Below are positions 52,821-61,917 of a stretch of 64,000 nucleotides of DNA, piece by piece. Each line of letters opens with the position of its first letter. Position 1 is the stretch's first letter. The stretch comes from Pseudomonadota bacterium. GTDB lineage: Bacteria; Pseudomonadota; Alphaproteobacteria; Rhizobiales; Xanthobacteraceae. The notes below the pieces were generated by a model, which did no database searches, was not told the origin of the DNA, and saw only the letters and a program-made list of their open reading frames with translations. The stretch covers positions 18,037 through 82,036 of the forward strand of contig JAEWIX010000002.1 in NCBI GenBank assembly GCA_023386885.1. Direction: 5' to 3'. Both the position numbers and the translations under genes were made by a program.

Positions 52821-54479
52821 CTACTGGATTTTCGGCGGTCCGAAATCGAGCGGAGGAATTTCGATCTGCGGCACTTCGATCTTCACCTTGTTCGGATCGA
52901 TATTGGACGCTGCGCCCTTGTAGTGCATCACCATCGAGGGGAAGAGGATCACCAGCAGAACCATGATGACCTGGATGAAGACGAACGGCACGGCGCCCCA
53001 GTAAATCTGGCCTGTCGTCACCGGCTCCATCCGCTTGCCCGTGATGCGGTCGATATAGCTTTCCTTTGGTGCGACCGAGCGAAGATAGAACAGCGCGAAG
53101 CCGAACGGCGGATGCATGAACGACGTCTGCATGTTGACGCCGAGGATGACACCAAACCAGATCAGGTCGATCCCGAGTTTCTCGGCCGCGGGGCCGAGCA
53201 GCGGAATGATGATGAAGGCCAGTTCGAAGAAATCGAGGAAGAAGGCCAGGAAGAACACGAGGACGTTGACGAAGATCAGGAAGCCGACCTGACCGCCTGG
53301 CAGCGACGTCAGCAGGTGCTCGACCCAGACGTGACCGTTGACGCCGTAGAACGTCAGCGAGAAGACGCGCGCGCCGACCAGAATGAAAACGACGAAGGCA
53401 GACAGTTTCGCGGTCGCCTCTGCCGCCTGCCGGATCAAATCCCACGACAGCCGTCGCTTCATGGCGCCGAGCAGCAGAGCGCCGGTTGCACCCATCGCGC
53501 CGCCTTCGGTCGGCGTCGCGACGCCGATGAAGATGGTGCCGAGCACAAGGAAGATCAGGAACAGCGGCGGAACCATGACGAACGTGGTTTGCCGCGCGAT
53601 TTTCGACAGGAAGCGGAATCCAAATAGACGATCGGTGATCCAGTCGACGACTGCGACGCCGAACGCGAACAATATCCCGAACATCATGCTGATGACGACG
53701 AAGTCGGCGCCGCGCGATTCCGAATGGCGCATCATGAACCAGGCGAACACCACGCTGACAGCGGTGAGAATCGCGAGCGAAGTGAGGCCACGGCTGCCGC
53801 TGTCCTCGCGGAATCCGATGGCATCGGCAGGCAGGCCCGGGGTCGCCTTCGGGAAGATCAGCGCGATAATGAGAATGTAGAGCGCATAAAGCCCGGTAAG
53901 CACCAGGCCGGGGATGAATGCGCCCTCGTACATGTCGCCGACCGAGCGGCCGAGTTGGTCGGCCATGACGATCAACACCAGCGAGGGAGGGATGATCTGC
54001 GCCAGCGTTCCCGATGCCGCGATGACGCCGCTCGCGACGCGGCGATCGTAGCCGTAACGCAGCATGATCGGCAGCGAGATCAGGCCCATCGAAATGACGG
54101 AGGCGGCGACAACGCCGGTGGTGGCTGCGAGGAGGGCGCCGACGAAGATCACCGCGAAGGCCAGGCCACCGCGAACCGTGCCGAACAACTGGCCGACGGT
54201 GTCGAGCAGATCCTCGGCCATGCCGGATCGCTCCAGCACCAGCCCCATGAATGTGAAGAATGGAATGGCCAGCAGCGTGTCGTTGTTCATCACGCCGTAG
54301 ACGCGTTCAGGCAGCGCCTGCAGGAAGTTGGGCTGAAATTCGCCCAGCTCGATACCGAGGAAGGCGAAGATCAGGCCCACCGCGCCGAGCGAGAATGCCA
54401 CCGGATATCCGAGCAGCAGAAACACCACCAGCGCCGCGAACATGATGGGCGCCATGTAGGCAATCAGAAAAGCTTCCAT
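52821..54479 (-). CDS. dctM: TRAP transporter large permease (DctM)
   Basis: 552 residues, longer than the typical 430 for DctM, with more than twelve hydrophobic segments. It opens MFAALVVFLLLGYPVAFSLG and has the DctM core FFTFMGLVLERSGMAEDLLDTVG and ATGVVAASVISMGLISLPIM. The extra length lies in a central insert (about residues 215-310) with additional helices. Elongated DctM forms occur with TakP-like binding proteins. It is transcribed with the small permease upstream (28-bp gap), convergent with the two binding proteins. Confidence 0.93.
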   Translation of the reverse strand: MEAFLIAYMAPIMFAALVVFLLLGYPVAFSLGAVGLIFAFLGIELGEFQPNFLQALPERVYGVMNNDTLLAIPFFTFMGLVLERSGMAEDLLDTVGQLFGTVRGGLAFAVIFVGALLAATTGVVAASVISMGLISLPIMLRYGYDRRVASGVIAASGTLAQIIPPSLVLIVMADQLGRSVGDMYEGAFIPGLVLTGLYALYILIIALIFPKATPGLPADAIGFREDSGSRGLTSLAILTAVSVVFAWFMMRHSESRGADFVVISMMFGILFAFGVAVVDWITDRLFGFRFLSKIARQTTFVMVPPLFLIFLVLGTIFIGVATPTEGGAMGATGALLLGAMKRRLSWDLIRQAAEATAKLSAFVVFILVGARVFSLTFYGVNGHVWVEHLLTSLPGGQVGFLIFVNVLVFFLAFFLDFFELAFIIIPLLGPAAEKLGIDLIWFGVILGVNMQTSFMHPPFGFALFYLRSVAPKESYIDRITGKRMEPVTTGQIYWGAVPFVFIQVIMVLLVILFPSMVMHYKGAASNIDPNKVKIEVPQIEIPPLDFGPPKIQ

Positions 54480-54507
54480 ACGATCCCCCGAGCCGTGAAG
54501 GCTCCCC

Positions 54508-55089
54508 TCAGTCTTTCGTCATCGCGTCAACCAGATGGCTTACCTCGCTTTCGAGGCTGCTCGGCTGCGCTTCGTGAGGGTCTGGAATCACCCCTCGCAT
54601 GATGGCGATCCGCTTGATGAGTTCGGATATCGCCTGAATGAGCAGGAGTGAAAATCCGATCATGATGAGCGATTTGGCCGGCCATTGCGGCAGGCCACCG
54701 GCGTTTCCCGACTGCTCGTTGATGTCATAGGACCGGAGGAAAAACGGCACGCTGGTGATGATCATGACGATCGTCAGCGGCAGCAGGAAGAATGCATGGC
54801 CGATGACATCGATGGTGTCGCGCACCTTCTTCGGCCAGAAGCTGTTGATAATGTCGATCCGGATATGCTCGTTGCTGAGCAGCGTCCAGGGCGCGCACAA
54901 CAGAAAGACGATGCTGAACAGCACCCACTGCAGTTCCAGCCAGGCATTCGATGATTCGTCGAACAGCTTGCGGACCGTTGCATTGACGCTTGAGACCAGG
55001 ACGGCAACTAGGATCAGCCACGACAATCGTTTGCCGATCCATGAGTTAAGCGCGTCGATCCCCTGACTGAGCTTCAGGAGCGATTGCAC
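54508..55089 (-). CDS. dctQ: TRAP transporter small permease (DctQ)
   Basis: 193 residues with four membrane helices. KRLSWLILVAVLVSSVNATVRK, the family-typical NAWLELQWVLFSIVFLLCAPW and HIRIDIINSFWPKKVRDTIDV mark it as the extended DctQ form that partners with long DctM proteins. It forms the membrane complex with DctM for sodium-driven uptake. The gene is first in the dctQM operon. Upstream, 55090-55322 shows no gene. Confidence 0.93.
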   Translation of the reverse strand: MQSLLKLSQGIDALNSWIGKRLSWLILVAVLVSSVNATVRKLFDESSNAWLELQWVLFSIVFLLCAPWTLLSNEHIRIDIINSFWPKKVRDTIDVIGHAFFLLPLTIVMIITSVPFFLRSYDINEQSGNAGGLPQWPAKSLIMIGFSLLLIQAISELIKRIAIMRGVIPDPHEAQPSSLESEVSHLVDAMTKD

Positions 55090-55322
55090 GGAAGTTCTCC
55101 CTCGATTTCAGCTTCTTCGCTCGTTGGCGTCTTGGCGCCGGGCCCATTTTTATTCGAGCGGTCTGAAGCGGTTGCACCATTTCAGCGGGATGCGCTGCCG
55201 TCAATTGGAAGTTTGACGGTGAGGCGGGCAACCCACGGGACATCATGCGACGTCCGGGAGAGGCATCGGCAGGGCGGGTTTGTTGGTATGTCGGCCGGCG
55301 TCGCCGGAGCCTGCGGAACGGG

Positions 55323-56345
55323 CTACCCCCCCGTTACGCTCATGTGGCGGCTGACGCTCGGGCGGTTGTGCCGGCGATCGATCACGAAGTCATGGCCCTT
55401 GGGCTTCAGCCCGATGGCGCGGTCGATCGCCTGGCTGAGCAGTTCGTTCTCGGGCGAGGCCCGCAGCGGCCGGCGCAGGTCGGAGGCGTCCTCGTGACCG
55501 AGGCAAGTGTGGATGGTGCCGGTGCAGGTCACCCGGACGCGATTGCAGGATTCGCAGAAGTTGTGCGTCATCGGCGTGATGAAGCCGATCTTGCCGCCGG
55601 TTTCGCTGACCTGGACGTAGCGGGCCGGGCCGCCGGTGGAGTCGTCGAGGTCGGTGAGGGTGTAGCGGGTCGCGAGCCGGCTGCGTAGCAGCGACAGCGG
55701 CAGGTACTGGTCGATGCGGCCGGTGCCGATGTCGCCCATCGGCATCACCTCGATCAACGTCAGGGTCATGCCCTTGCCGTGCGCCCATTCCATCAGCGTC
55801 GGAATCTCGTCCTCGTTGACGTTCTTCAACGCCACTGCGTTGATCTTCACCGCGAGGCCGGCGGCGCGCGCCGCCTCGATGCCGGCCAGCACCTTGTCGA
55901 TATCGCCCCAGCGGGTGATCGCCTTGAAGCGGGCCGGATCGAGGGTATCGAGCGAGACGTTGATGCGGCGGACGCCGCAGTCGCGCAGTTCGCTGGCGAA
56001 GCGGGCGAGCTGCGAGCCGTTGGTGGTCAGCGTCAATTCGTCGAGCGCGCCGCTACTCAGATGGCGCGACAGCGAGCGGACCAGCGACATCACGTTGCGT
56101 CGGACCAGCGGTTCGCCGCCGGTGAGCCGCAGCTTGCGCACGCCTTTTTCAATAAAGACCGAACACAGCCGGTCGAGTTCCTCCAGGGTGAGGAGGTCCG
56201 CTTTTGGCAGGAAGGTCATGTCCTCGGACATGCAGTAGAAGCAGCGCAGATCGCAGCGGTCGGTCACCGACACACGCAGATAGGTGATGGTCCGGCCGAA
56301 GGGGTCGGTCATCGTCCCGGGATGGTTGGCTAAAGGCCCTGACAT
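55323..56345 (-). CDS. moaA: MoaA, GTP 3',8-cyclase
   Basis: 340 residues. The radical-SAM motif is RVSVTDRCDLRCFYCM (Cys31, Cys35, Cys38). The C-terminal cluster site is ESCNRVRVTCTGTIHTCLG, and the protein ends in the essential MoaA Gly-Gly (MSVTGG). It makes 3',8-cyclo-GTP in the first step of molybdenum cofactor synthesis. An alternative start at residue 12 (MTDPFG) is possible. No other moa genes adjoin; the stand-alone MoaB/Mog-type gene is about 37 kb away. Confidence 0.97.
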   Translation of the reverse strand: MSGPLANHPGTMTDPFGRTITYLRVSVTDRCDLRCFYCMSEDMTFLPKADLLTLEELDRLCSVFIEKGVRKLRLTGGEPLVRRNVMSLVRSLSRHLSSGALDELTLTTNGSQLARFASELRDCGVRRINVSLDTLDPARFKAITRWGDIDKVLAGIEAARAAGLAVKINAVALKNVNEDEIPTLMEWAHGKGMTLTLIEVMPMGDIGTGRIDQYLPLSLLRSRLATRYTLTDLDDSTGGPARYVQVSETGGKIGFITPMTHNFCESCNRVRVTCTGTIHTCLGHEDASDLRRPLRASPENELLSQAIDRAIGLKPKGHDFVIDRRHNRPSVSRHMSVTGG

Positions 56346-56507
56346 CGCGCGTCACTCGGTTCAGGCATGAATCCCCCAAGGAATTCCCTGAGGGCTGTTT
56401 GCAGCCCTGCATTATTCTCATTCTAAATCTATGGGCGATCAGGCGGCTCCGCAATCCATCCCATTGTCGCGGTTGCGCGCCGCCCGTCAGCGCACCGGCT
56501 GGCCCGC

Positions 56508-56987
56508 TTAGTGGGCCGGTTGCGCCGGGGGCGCCGTTGTCTGCGGCGCCGGGAATGCCGAACTGGCGGCGGGGGCGGGGGCCGCTGCGGCAGGCTTCGG
56601 AGCAGGCCGCTTTCGTGGCTTCCGCCGCGCCGGTCGCTTTGGAGGCTCAGCCTGAAGTTCGCCGATTATCGGATTCGGATCGAAGACAGTGGTGGGCTGC
56701 GAGGTGATGTAGTCGCCTGGCCTGTGTGTCACCTGCACCGGCACGGTCAGCGGTTGATAGTTCGGCAGCGTAAAGGCGACGCTGAAGCTCTCGGCATTAT
56801 CGGGCACGGACAGCGAGCACGGCGTCTTGCAACTCGATCCAAGCGAACTGGTGGCGTCAGCCCCCTGCGGCACCGAATCGACCTGGACCGATACGGCTTT
56901 CGGAGCCGGTTTGAAGGAATCCATCGACAGCGACGAGCAGCCCGCCAAGCCGAAGCTGGCGACTGCGATAACGATCATACTGCGCAT
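56508..56987 (-). CDS. PEGA-like lipoprotein with Ala/Pro tail
   Basis: 159 residues from the ATG at 56987; an upstream ATG at 57011 would precede the signal. The signal ends in the lipobox LAGC with Cys17 as the lipidated residue. Residues about 35-85 (VQVDSVPQGADATSSLGSSC, then PNYQPLTVPVQVTHR) resemble a PEGA-type surface domain with one disulfide-like Cys pair (SCKTPCSL). The last 50 residues are Pro/Ala/Lys-rich. The function is unknown; an envelope role is likely. Confidence 0.8.
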   Translation of the reverse strand: MRSMIVIAVASFGLAGCSSLSMDSFKPAPKAVSVQVDSVPQGADATSSLGSSCKTPCSLSVPDNAESFSVAFTLPNYQPLTVPVQVTHRPGDYITSQPTTVFDPNPIIGELQAEPPKRPARRKPRKRPAPKPAAAAPAPAASSAFPAPQTTAPPAQPAH

Positions 56988-57136
56988 TATCCACCCGTTC
57001 TCTTGCGGCACCCAGCCACAGACCCCGCGTGAACAATAGGAGGGAGCGAAGCGCCGCGCAATAAGCGGTTACCGGCCGTCCATTAGGATATCGAGTTAGA
57101 TAAATAAGATTGAAAACATGGCCTTATTTGAAGCAT

Positions 57137-57823
57137 CTAATCTTTCACAGGAATCTTGAATAGGCTTTCGACGGCCCCCGGAAGCTCACTCATGCGGTCG
57201 ATCAGGCGATCCGGCTTGAGGTCCGCGATCGGGACTTCGGTGTAGCCGAAGGATACCCCGATCACCGGAACGCCAGCGCGCCGCGCGACGCCGACATCGG
57301 TTCCCGCGTCGCCGACCATGATGGTGGAGGCGATGGCCCCGCCGGCCTTCGCCACCGTCTGGCGCAAGATGATCGGGTCCGGCTTGGAGACGCCGAAAGT
57401 GTCCGCGCCGCAGATCGCGGCGAACCGTGGCGTCAGCCCCAGCCGGTCCAGCAGCCGCCGCGACAGCCACTCCAGTTTGTTGGTGCAGACCGCCAGCCGA
57501 TAACCGCGCGCGGCGAGGTCATCGAGCGCCGCTTCCAGCCCCTCGAAAGGGCGCGATTCGTCGGCGATGTGGTCGGCGTAGTAAGCGATGAAATCCTCGG
57601 TCAGCTTTGTCATTTCCTCCGGCGTGACCTGCCGGTTCTCGGCTTCAAGACCGCGCTCAAGCAGCCGGCGGGCACCGGCGCCGATCAAATTACGTGCGGA
57701 ATCAAGCGGTAACGGCGACATCTTCTCGCGAACGAGGATGTGGTTGAGTGCGCCGATGAGATCCGGCGCGGTGTCGACCAGGGTGCCGTCGAGATCAAAG
57801 GCGATGACGGGGGCGTTTTTCAT
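57137..57823 (-). CDS. gph: Phosphoglycolate phosphatase (HAD family)
   Basis: 228 residues. HAD motif I IAFDLDGTLVDTAPDL with nucleophile Asp, motif II VCTNK, motif III KPDP and motif IV MVGDAGTDV. The DLIGAL region after motif I is typical of Gph. It removes phosphate from 2-phosphoglycolate, made by DNA repair or by Rubisco oxygenation. It lies divergent from rpiA, which also fits sugar-phosphate metabolism. Confidence 0.92.
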   Translation of the reverse strand: MKNAPVIAFDLDGTLVDTAPDLIGALNHILVREKMSPLPLDSARNLIGAGARRLLERGLEAENRQVTPEEMTKLTEDFIAYYADHIADESRPFEGLEAALDDLAARGYRLAVCTNKLEWLSRRLLDRLGLTPRFAAICGADTFGVSKPDPIILRQTVAKAGGAIASTIMVGDAGTDVGVARRAGVPVIGVSFGYTEVPIADLKPDRLIDRMSELPGAVESLFKIPVKD

Positions 57824-57989
57824 GCCTGATCGCTAACTGGCCGGGCAGGCGGTTGCAAGGGCGGTTCGGGTCACGGTTTCACGAGGGAACGAGGATGGGC
57901 CTGTTCAGGACCGGCGGCCGACGCTAGATAAGTCCGCGGATTGGGTCATGGGCGGGTTCCTTCAGGAACCTTGGTGGGTGGTGTGGCGG

Positions 57990-58688
57990 ATGAATCTCGA
58001 CGACCGAAAACGACAGGCCGCCGCGCGTGCCCTGGAAGAGGTTCGTGACGGCATGAAGCTGGGGCTCGGCACCGGCTCCACCGCCAAGCATTTTGTCGAC
58101 CTGTTGGGTGAACAGGTCCGCAGCGGCCTCAAGGTGGTTGGCGTTCCGACCTCGGAAGCGACCCGCATCCAGGCCGAACAATGCGGCGTCCCCCTGACGA
58201 CGCTGGACGATATCGATCATCTCGATCTGACGGTGGACGGCGCGGACGAAGTCGACCCGGCGCTCGACCTGATCAAGGGTGGCGGCGGTGCGCTGCTGCG
58301 GGAGAAGATCGTGGCGGCGGCGTCGGATCGGATGATCGTAATCGCCGACGACAGCAAGTGGGTTGAAAAGCTCGGGCGCTTTCCCCTGCCGGTAGAAGTC
58401 ATTCCCTTCGGGCTGGCGGCTACGCGGCGTGGTGTCGAGAAAGTCATGACCGCCTGCGGCGTAACCGGCGATCTGCGCATCCGGCAGACTGCCGCCGGCC
58501 ATGCTTTCGTCACCGATGGCGGTCACTGGATTATCGATGCCCATCTCGGCGCCATACTGGATGCGCCGCGTCTGGCTGGATTGCTGGCATCGATTCCCGG
58601 TGTCGTCGAACATGGTTTGTTTATCGGCCTTGCCAACACGGTGGTGTTGGCCGGAGCCGGCGGAATTCGCGTCGTCGAGCGGCGCTAG
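57990..58688 (+). CDS. rpiA: Ribose-5-phosphate isomerase A
   Basis: 232 residues from the ATG at 57990; the ORF extends to 57948 with a short non-family leader. LGLGTGSTAKHFVDLLGE, DGADEVDPALDLIKGGGGAL with the catalytic Asp, KWVEKLGRFPLPVEVIPFG and DGGHWIIDAH are RpiA motifs. It interconverts ribose 5-phosphate and ribulose 5-phosphate. The stop codon TAG is the second to fourth base of a CTAGTGG repeat, so the repeat has inserted at or formed the gene end. Confidence 0.96.
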   Translation: MNLDDRKRQAAARALEEVRDGMKLGLGTGSTAKHFVDLLGEQVRSGLKVVGVPTSEATRIQAEQCGVPLTTLDDIDHLDLTVDGADEVDPALDLIKGGGGALLREKIVAAASDRMIVIADDSKWVEKLGRFPLPVEVIPFGLAATRRGVEKVMTACGVTGDLRIRQTAAGHAFVTDGGHWIIDAHLGAILDAPRLAGLLASIPGVVEHGLFIGLANTVVLAGAGGIRVVERR

Positions 58689-58760
58689 TGGTTCGATTCT
58701 AACATTTGCATCCCGTCGCAGAGGATGCTCTTGCAAATGTTAGAATCGAAGAACCACTAG
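58685..58760. repeat. CTAGTGG-ended palindromic repeat, copy B
   Basis: 76-bp inverted repeat. Left arm ctagtggttc then gattctaacatttgca; the right arm mirrors it with a 3-base bulge (gaa). It begins in the last codons of rpiA and contains its TAG stop. Confidence 0.88.
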
Positions 58761-58773
58761 CAATCATAGGTTT

Positions 58774-58849
58774 CTAGTGGCGTGAATTTGACATTCGCCC
58801 GTCGGCTTCGCTGCAAGGTGAGTAGCGAATGTCTAATTCACGCCACTAG
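58774..58849. repeat. CTAGTGG-ended palindromic repeat, copy C
   Basis: 76-bp inverted repeat with nearly perfect 25-base arms (ctagtggcgtgaatttgaca then ttcgc; one mismatch). It is the same length as copy B and shares the pattern CTAGTGG-n3-GAwTyTrACATTyGC, 13 bp downstream of it. Confidence 0.9.
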
Positions 58850-58877
58850 GTCAAATAGGAATCTCAAGGAGTTTCAT

Positions 58878-59417
58878 ATGAAATATCTCAGCCAGATGTT
58901 GGTCGCCGGCACTTTTGCAGTGGGGCTCGCGCTGTCCGGCGTGGCCGCGCAGGCGCAGACCGCCGCGCCGGCGCCGAAGCAGGAACTCAAGCCGGTGTCG
59001 CCGTCGGCGATGGCCGCCGCCAAGGAATTGCTCGCGTTGAAGAATGCGCAGGCGATGTACGCCAGCGCCATTCCGAATATCATTCAGCGCACCAAGGCTA
59101 ATCTGCTGCGGAGCAACCTCAACTATCAGAAGGATCTGGATGAAGTCGCGCTCGTCATCGCCAAGGATCTCGGCGGTCGCGAATCCGAAGTGGCCGACCA
59201 GATGGCAAAGATCTACGGCAACTTTTTCACTGAGCAGGAGCTGAAAGACCTGGTGACCTTCTACAAGACACCGCTGGGGAAGAAACTGCTGACGGAGGAG
59301 CCCCATGCCATCGCATCGAGCATGGGCTTCATGAACCAGTGGGCGCAGCAGACGGCAGAGAAGGTTGCCGAAGAATTCCGCGACCAGATGAAGAAGCGCA
59401 ACAAGCCGATCATGTAG
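58878..59417 (+). CDS. DUF2059 family exported protein
   Basis: 179 residues from the ATG at 58878 (ribosome binding site caaggag). Signal peptide about 1-26 (VAGTFAVGLALSGVAAQAQ). The mature part has ELLALKNAQAMYASAIPNII, then EVADQMAKIYGNFFTEQELKDLVTFYKTPLGKKLL, the DUF2059 signature. Function unknown; periplasmic. The gene starts 28 bp after repeat copy C, so its leader may be shaped by that hairpin. gor follows after 23 bp. Confidence 0.93.
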   Translation: MKYLSQMLVAGTFAVGLALSGVAAQAQTAAPAPKQELKPVSPSAMAAAKELLALKNAQAMYASAIPNIIQRTKANLLRSNLNYQKDLDEVALVIAKDLGGRESEVADQMAKIYGNFFTEQELKDLVTFYKTPLGKKLLTEEPHAIASSMGFMNQWAQQTAEKVAEEFRDQMKKRNKPIM

Positions 59418-59440
59418 GCTGAACCGAGGGCGCGATCGTC

Positions 59441-60826
59441 ATGGCGGATTTCGACACGGATCTGTTTGTCATCGGCGGTGGCTCGGGCGGCGTGCGCGCC
59501 GCGCGGATCGCCGCCGGTCATGGCGCCCGCGTCATGATCGCCGAGGAATATCGGATGGGCGGCACCTGCGTTATCCGCGGTTGCGTGCCGAAGAAGTTGT
59601 TCGCCTACGCCTCGCATTTCAGTCACGACTTTGCGGATGCGGCCGGTTTCGGCTGGACCGTTCCGTCCGCGACCTTCGACTGGCCGACGTTGATCGCCAA
59701 CAAGGACAAGGAAATCGCGCGGCTGGAGGCGGCCTACACCTCCAACGCGGAGAAGGCCGGCGTGCAGATCATCAAATCGCGCGCGGTGTTCGAAGACCCG
59801 CATACGCTGCTGCTCGACGACGGCAGGAAGGTCCGCGCGCGATACATCCTGATCGCCACCGGCGGAGCGCCGAACCACGGCAAGGCCATCCCCGGCATCG
59901 AGCACGTCATCTCCTCGAACGAGGCGTTTCATCTGCCCGCGTTGCCAAAGCGCATCGTGATTCAGGGCGGGGGCTATATCGCGCTGGAATTCGCCTGCAT
60001 CTTCGCCGGCCTCGGTTCCGACGTGACGGTGATCTATCGCGGCGACAATATTCTGCGCGGCTTCGACGACGACGTCCGTGCGCACGTCCGCGCCGAGATG
60101 GAGAAGGACGGCATCACGATCCTCACCGGCTGCACAGTGGACAAGATCGAGAAGCACGGCGACGAGTTTACTTCGCATTTGTCGAACGGATCGAGCATCG
60201 CCTCCGACAAGGTGATGTTCGCCATCGGTCGCCACCCCAATGTCGCTAATCTCGGGCTGGAGAAGGCGGGCGTCGCCATCAATCCCAAGAACGGCGGCAT
60301 TGCCGTCAATGAATTCTCGCAAAGCTCCGTGCCGCACATCTACGCGGTCGGTGACGTCACCCATCGCTTCAACCTGACACCGGTGGCGATCCGCGAGGGC
60401 CACGCCTTCGCCGACACCGTATTCGGCAAGCGCGAGGTGAAGGTCGATCATGCCGACATTCCGACGGCGGTGTTCACACAGCCGCAGGTCGGCACCGTCG
60501 GCCTGACCGAAGAGCAGGCGCGGGCGCAGTTCGCCACCGTCGATGTCTACAAGACCACGTTCCGCCCGTTGAAGGCGACCTTGTCGGGCAGCCAGTCGCG
60601 CGTGCTGATGAAGCTGGTGGTGGATGGCGCGAGCGATCGCGTCCTCGGCTGCCACATCGTCGGGCCGGAGGCCGCCGAACTCATTCAGGTCATCGCCATC
60701 GCCGTGAAGATGAAGGCGACCAAAGCCGACTTCGATGCCACCATGGCGCTGCATCCGACCTCCGCCGAGGAACTGGTGACGATGCGCACTCGCACCGCGC
60801 GCTACGTGCGCGAGGCGGCGGAATAG
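59441..60826 (+). CDS. gor: Glutathione-disulfide reductase
   Basis: 461 residues. FAD motif IGGGSGGVRAARIAAGHG, redox disulfide GTCVIRGCVPKK (Cys43, Cys48), NADPH-binding IQGGGYIALEFACIFAGLG, and the C-terminal HPTSAEELVTMRT holding the catalytic His. It reduces oxidised glutathione with NADPH. It lies close behind the DUF2059 gene and may share its transcript. It serves the GST and other glutathione-using proteins seen elsewhere in the window. Confidence 0.96.
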   Translation: MADFDTDLFVIGGGSGGVRAARIAAGHGARVMIAEEYRMGGTCVIRGCVPKKLFAYASHFSHDFADAAGFGWTVPSATFDWPTLIANKDKEIARLEAAYTSNAEKAGVQIIKSRAVFEDPHTLLLDDGRKVRARYILIATGGAPNHGKAIPGIEHVISSNEAFHLPALPKRIVIQGGGYIALEFACIFAGLGSDVTVIYRGDNILRGFDDDVRAHVRAEMEKDGITILTGCTVDKIEKHGDEFTSHLSNGSSIASDKVMFAIGRHPNVANLGLEKAGVAINPKNGGIAVNEFSQSSVPHIYAVGDVTHRFNLTPVAIREGHAFADTVFGKREVKVDHADIPTAVFTQPQVGTVGLTEEQARAQFATVDVYKTTFRPLKATLSGSQSRVLMKLVVDGASDRVLGCHIVGPEAAELIQVIAIAVKMKATKADFDATMALHPTSAEELVTMRTRTARYVREAAE

Positions 60827-60831
60827 GGCGG

Positions 60832-61737
60832 CTACTCGATCACACCCAGCCAATCCGCAGCATTGCGCCACAACGTGCCGCGATGTTCGCGCCGGAAGAA
60901 TCCCATGTGACCGATGGTCTTCACGCCGGCGTCGCTCGGCGTGATCGACACGACCTCGGGCGTCGTCGCGGTGAAGCCCGAGCACAACAGTTCCACCGCC
61001 GGCCGTGGCGCCCAGGTGTCGTCGGTGAAGGCCAGCGCGCGCAGCGGTGCCTTGTAGTTGGCAAAGTTCGGCAGCGCTTTGAGCGTCGCATCACCGAGCA
61101 GATAGCGCTCGTTCATCACCCAGCGCGTCCATTCGAGAAAGACACCCTTGGGCAGATCCTGACCGAGCATCATGCGGCCCGGCAGATAGCCCGCGACCCT
61201 CGCCACCGGCACGCCGAGATAGTTCATGAACAGATAGACGCGATAGCGCTCCGGCGTCGGCATCAGCTTCCAGTAGGCGGCCTGTGCCGAGACGAACAGC
61301 GCGCGCGTCACCTCGGTGTTGTTCGGCAACAGCCCCAGTGCCTGACCGCCGAACGAATGACCGACATAGAGCAGCGGCAAGTTAGCGTAGCGCTGGCGCA
61401 TCCACGTCACGGCGCTGGTCACGTCCTTCGCCGCCCAGTCCGTCATCGACGCATCGAACCCGCGCAACGACGGCGGCTTGCTGCCGGCGGTGGGCGGCTT
61501 CGGCCGCGAGCCGCCGATGCCGCGATAGTCGTAAGTGAGAACGGCGCAGCCCTGGCGCGCCAGATAGCGAGCGAAGGCGTCGTAATAACTGCGCGGCACC
61601 GCGGTAGCCGAGTTGATCAGCACGGCATGGTGTTTGGCCCCGCGCGGCAGGTACAGCGTGGCGGCAAGCGCATATCCGTCGGTGGCGGAAATCGAGATAT
61701 CGTCGGAATAGACGTCGTCCAGCACAGCCTCGGTCAC
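60832..61737 (-). CDS. Alpha/beta hydrolase
   Basis: 301 residues. The alpha/beta hydrolase core has TYDYRGIGGSRP, nucleophile Ser128 in VGHSFGGQALG and a C-terminal His in IGHMGFFRREH. The YLPRGAKHHAVLINSATAVPR start is typical of predicted serine aminopeptidase/hydrolase groups; the substrate is unknown. Its 3' end lies only 5 bp from the gor stop (convergent). It is divergent from the DAHP synthase gene. Confidence 0.88.
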   Translation of the reverse strand: MTEAVLDDVYSDDISISATDGYALAATLYLPRGAKHHAVLINSATAVPRSYYDAFARYLARQGCAVLTYDYRGIGGSRPKPPTAGSKPPSLRGFDASMTDWAAKDVTSAVTWMRQRYANLPLLYVGHSFGGQALGLLPNNTEVTRALFVSAQAAYWKLMPTPERYRVYLFMNYLGVPVARVAGYLPGRMMLGQDLPKGVFLEWTRWVMNERYLLGDATLKALPNFANYKAPLRALAFTDDTWAPRPAVELLCSGFTATTPEVVSITPSDAGVKTIGHMGFFRREHRGTLWRNAADWLGVIE

Positions 61738-61873
61738 GGTCGCATCTTCGTCCTTGCGGTGGGCCTGGGTGGCAGGAAATCCCGCCGCCGCCTATATCCT
61801 ATAGCAAACCCTTGTATTGCCACGACGATTTCAAACTGGCGGGGAGCCTCCCGGCTGTGTATAACCCGCCGGT

Positions 61874-61905
61874 CCGCCATCCGTGGAGGAGGGCGGCTTT
61901 TTCTT
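61874..61905 (+). terminator. Terminator-like hairpin before the DAHP synthase ribosome binding site
   Basis: Stem ccgcc-tcc / gga-ggcgg with one A-G mismatch (61874-61882 with 61888-61896), loop gtgga, followed by cttttt. It ends about 3 bp before the ribosome binding site caggag. No upstream plus-strand gene needs a terminator here, so it is a candidate attenuator. An upstream ggcggg (61839-61844) could pair instead with cccgcc (61865-61870) or with the left arm. Confidence 0.5.
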
Positions 61906-61917
61906 CAGGAGTAGACC

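Noticed and set aside
57024..57136. Regulatory RNA between the lipoprotein gene and gph
   Set aside because: Short AT-rich gap without a clear hairpin or T-run; nothing to support a call.
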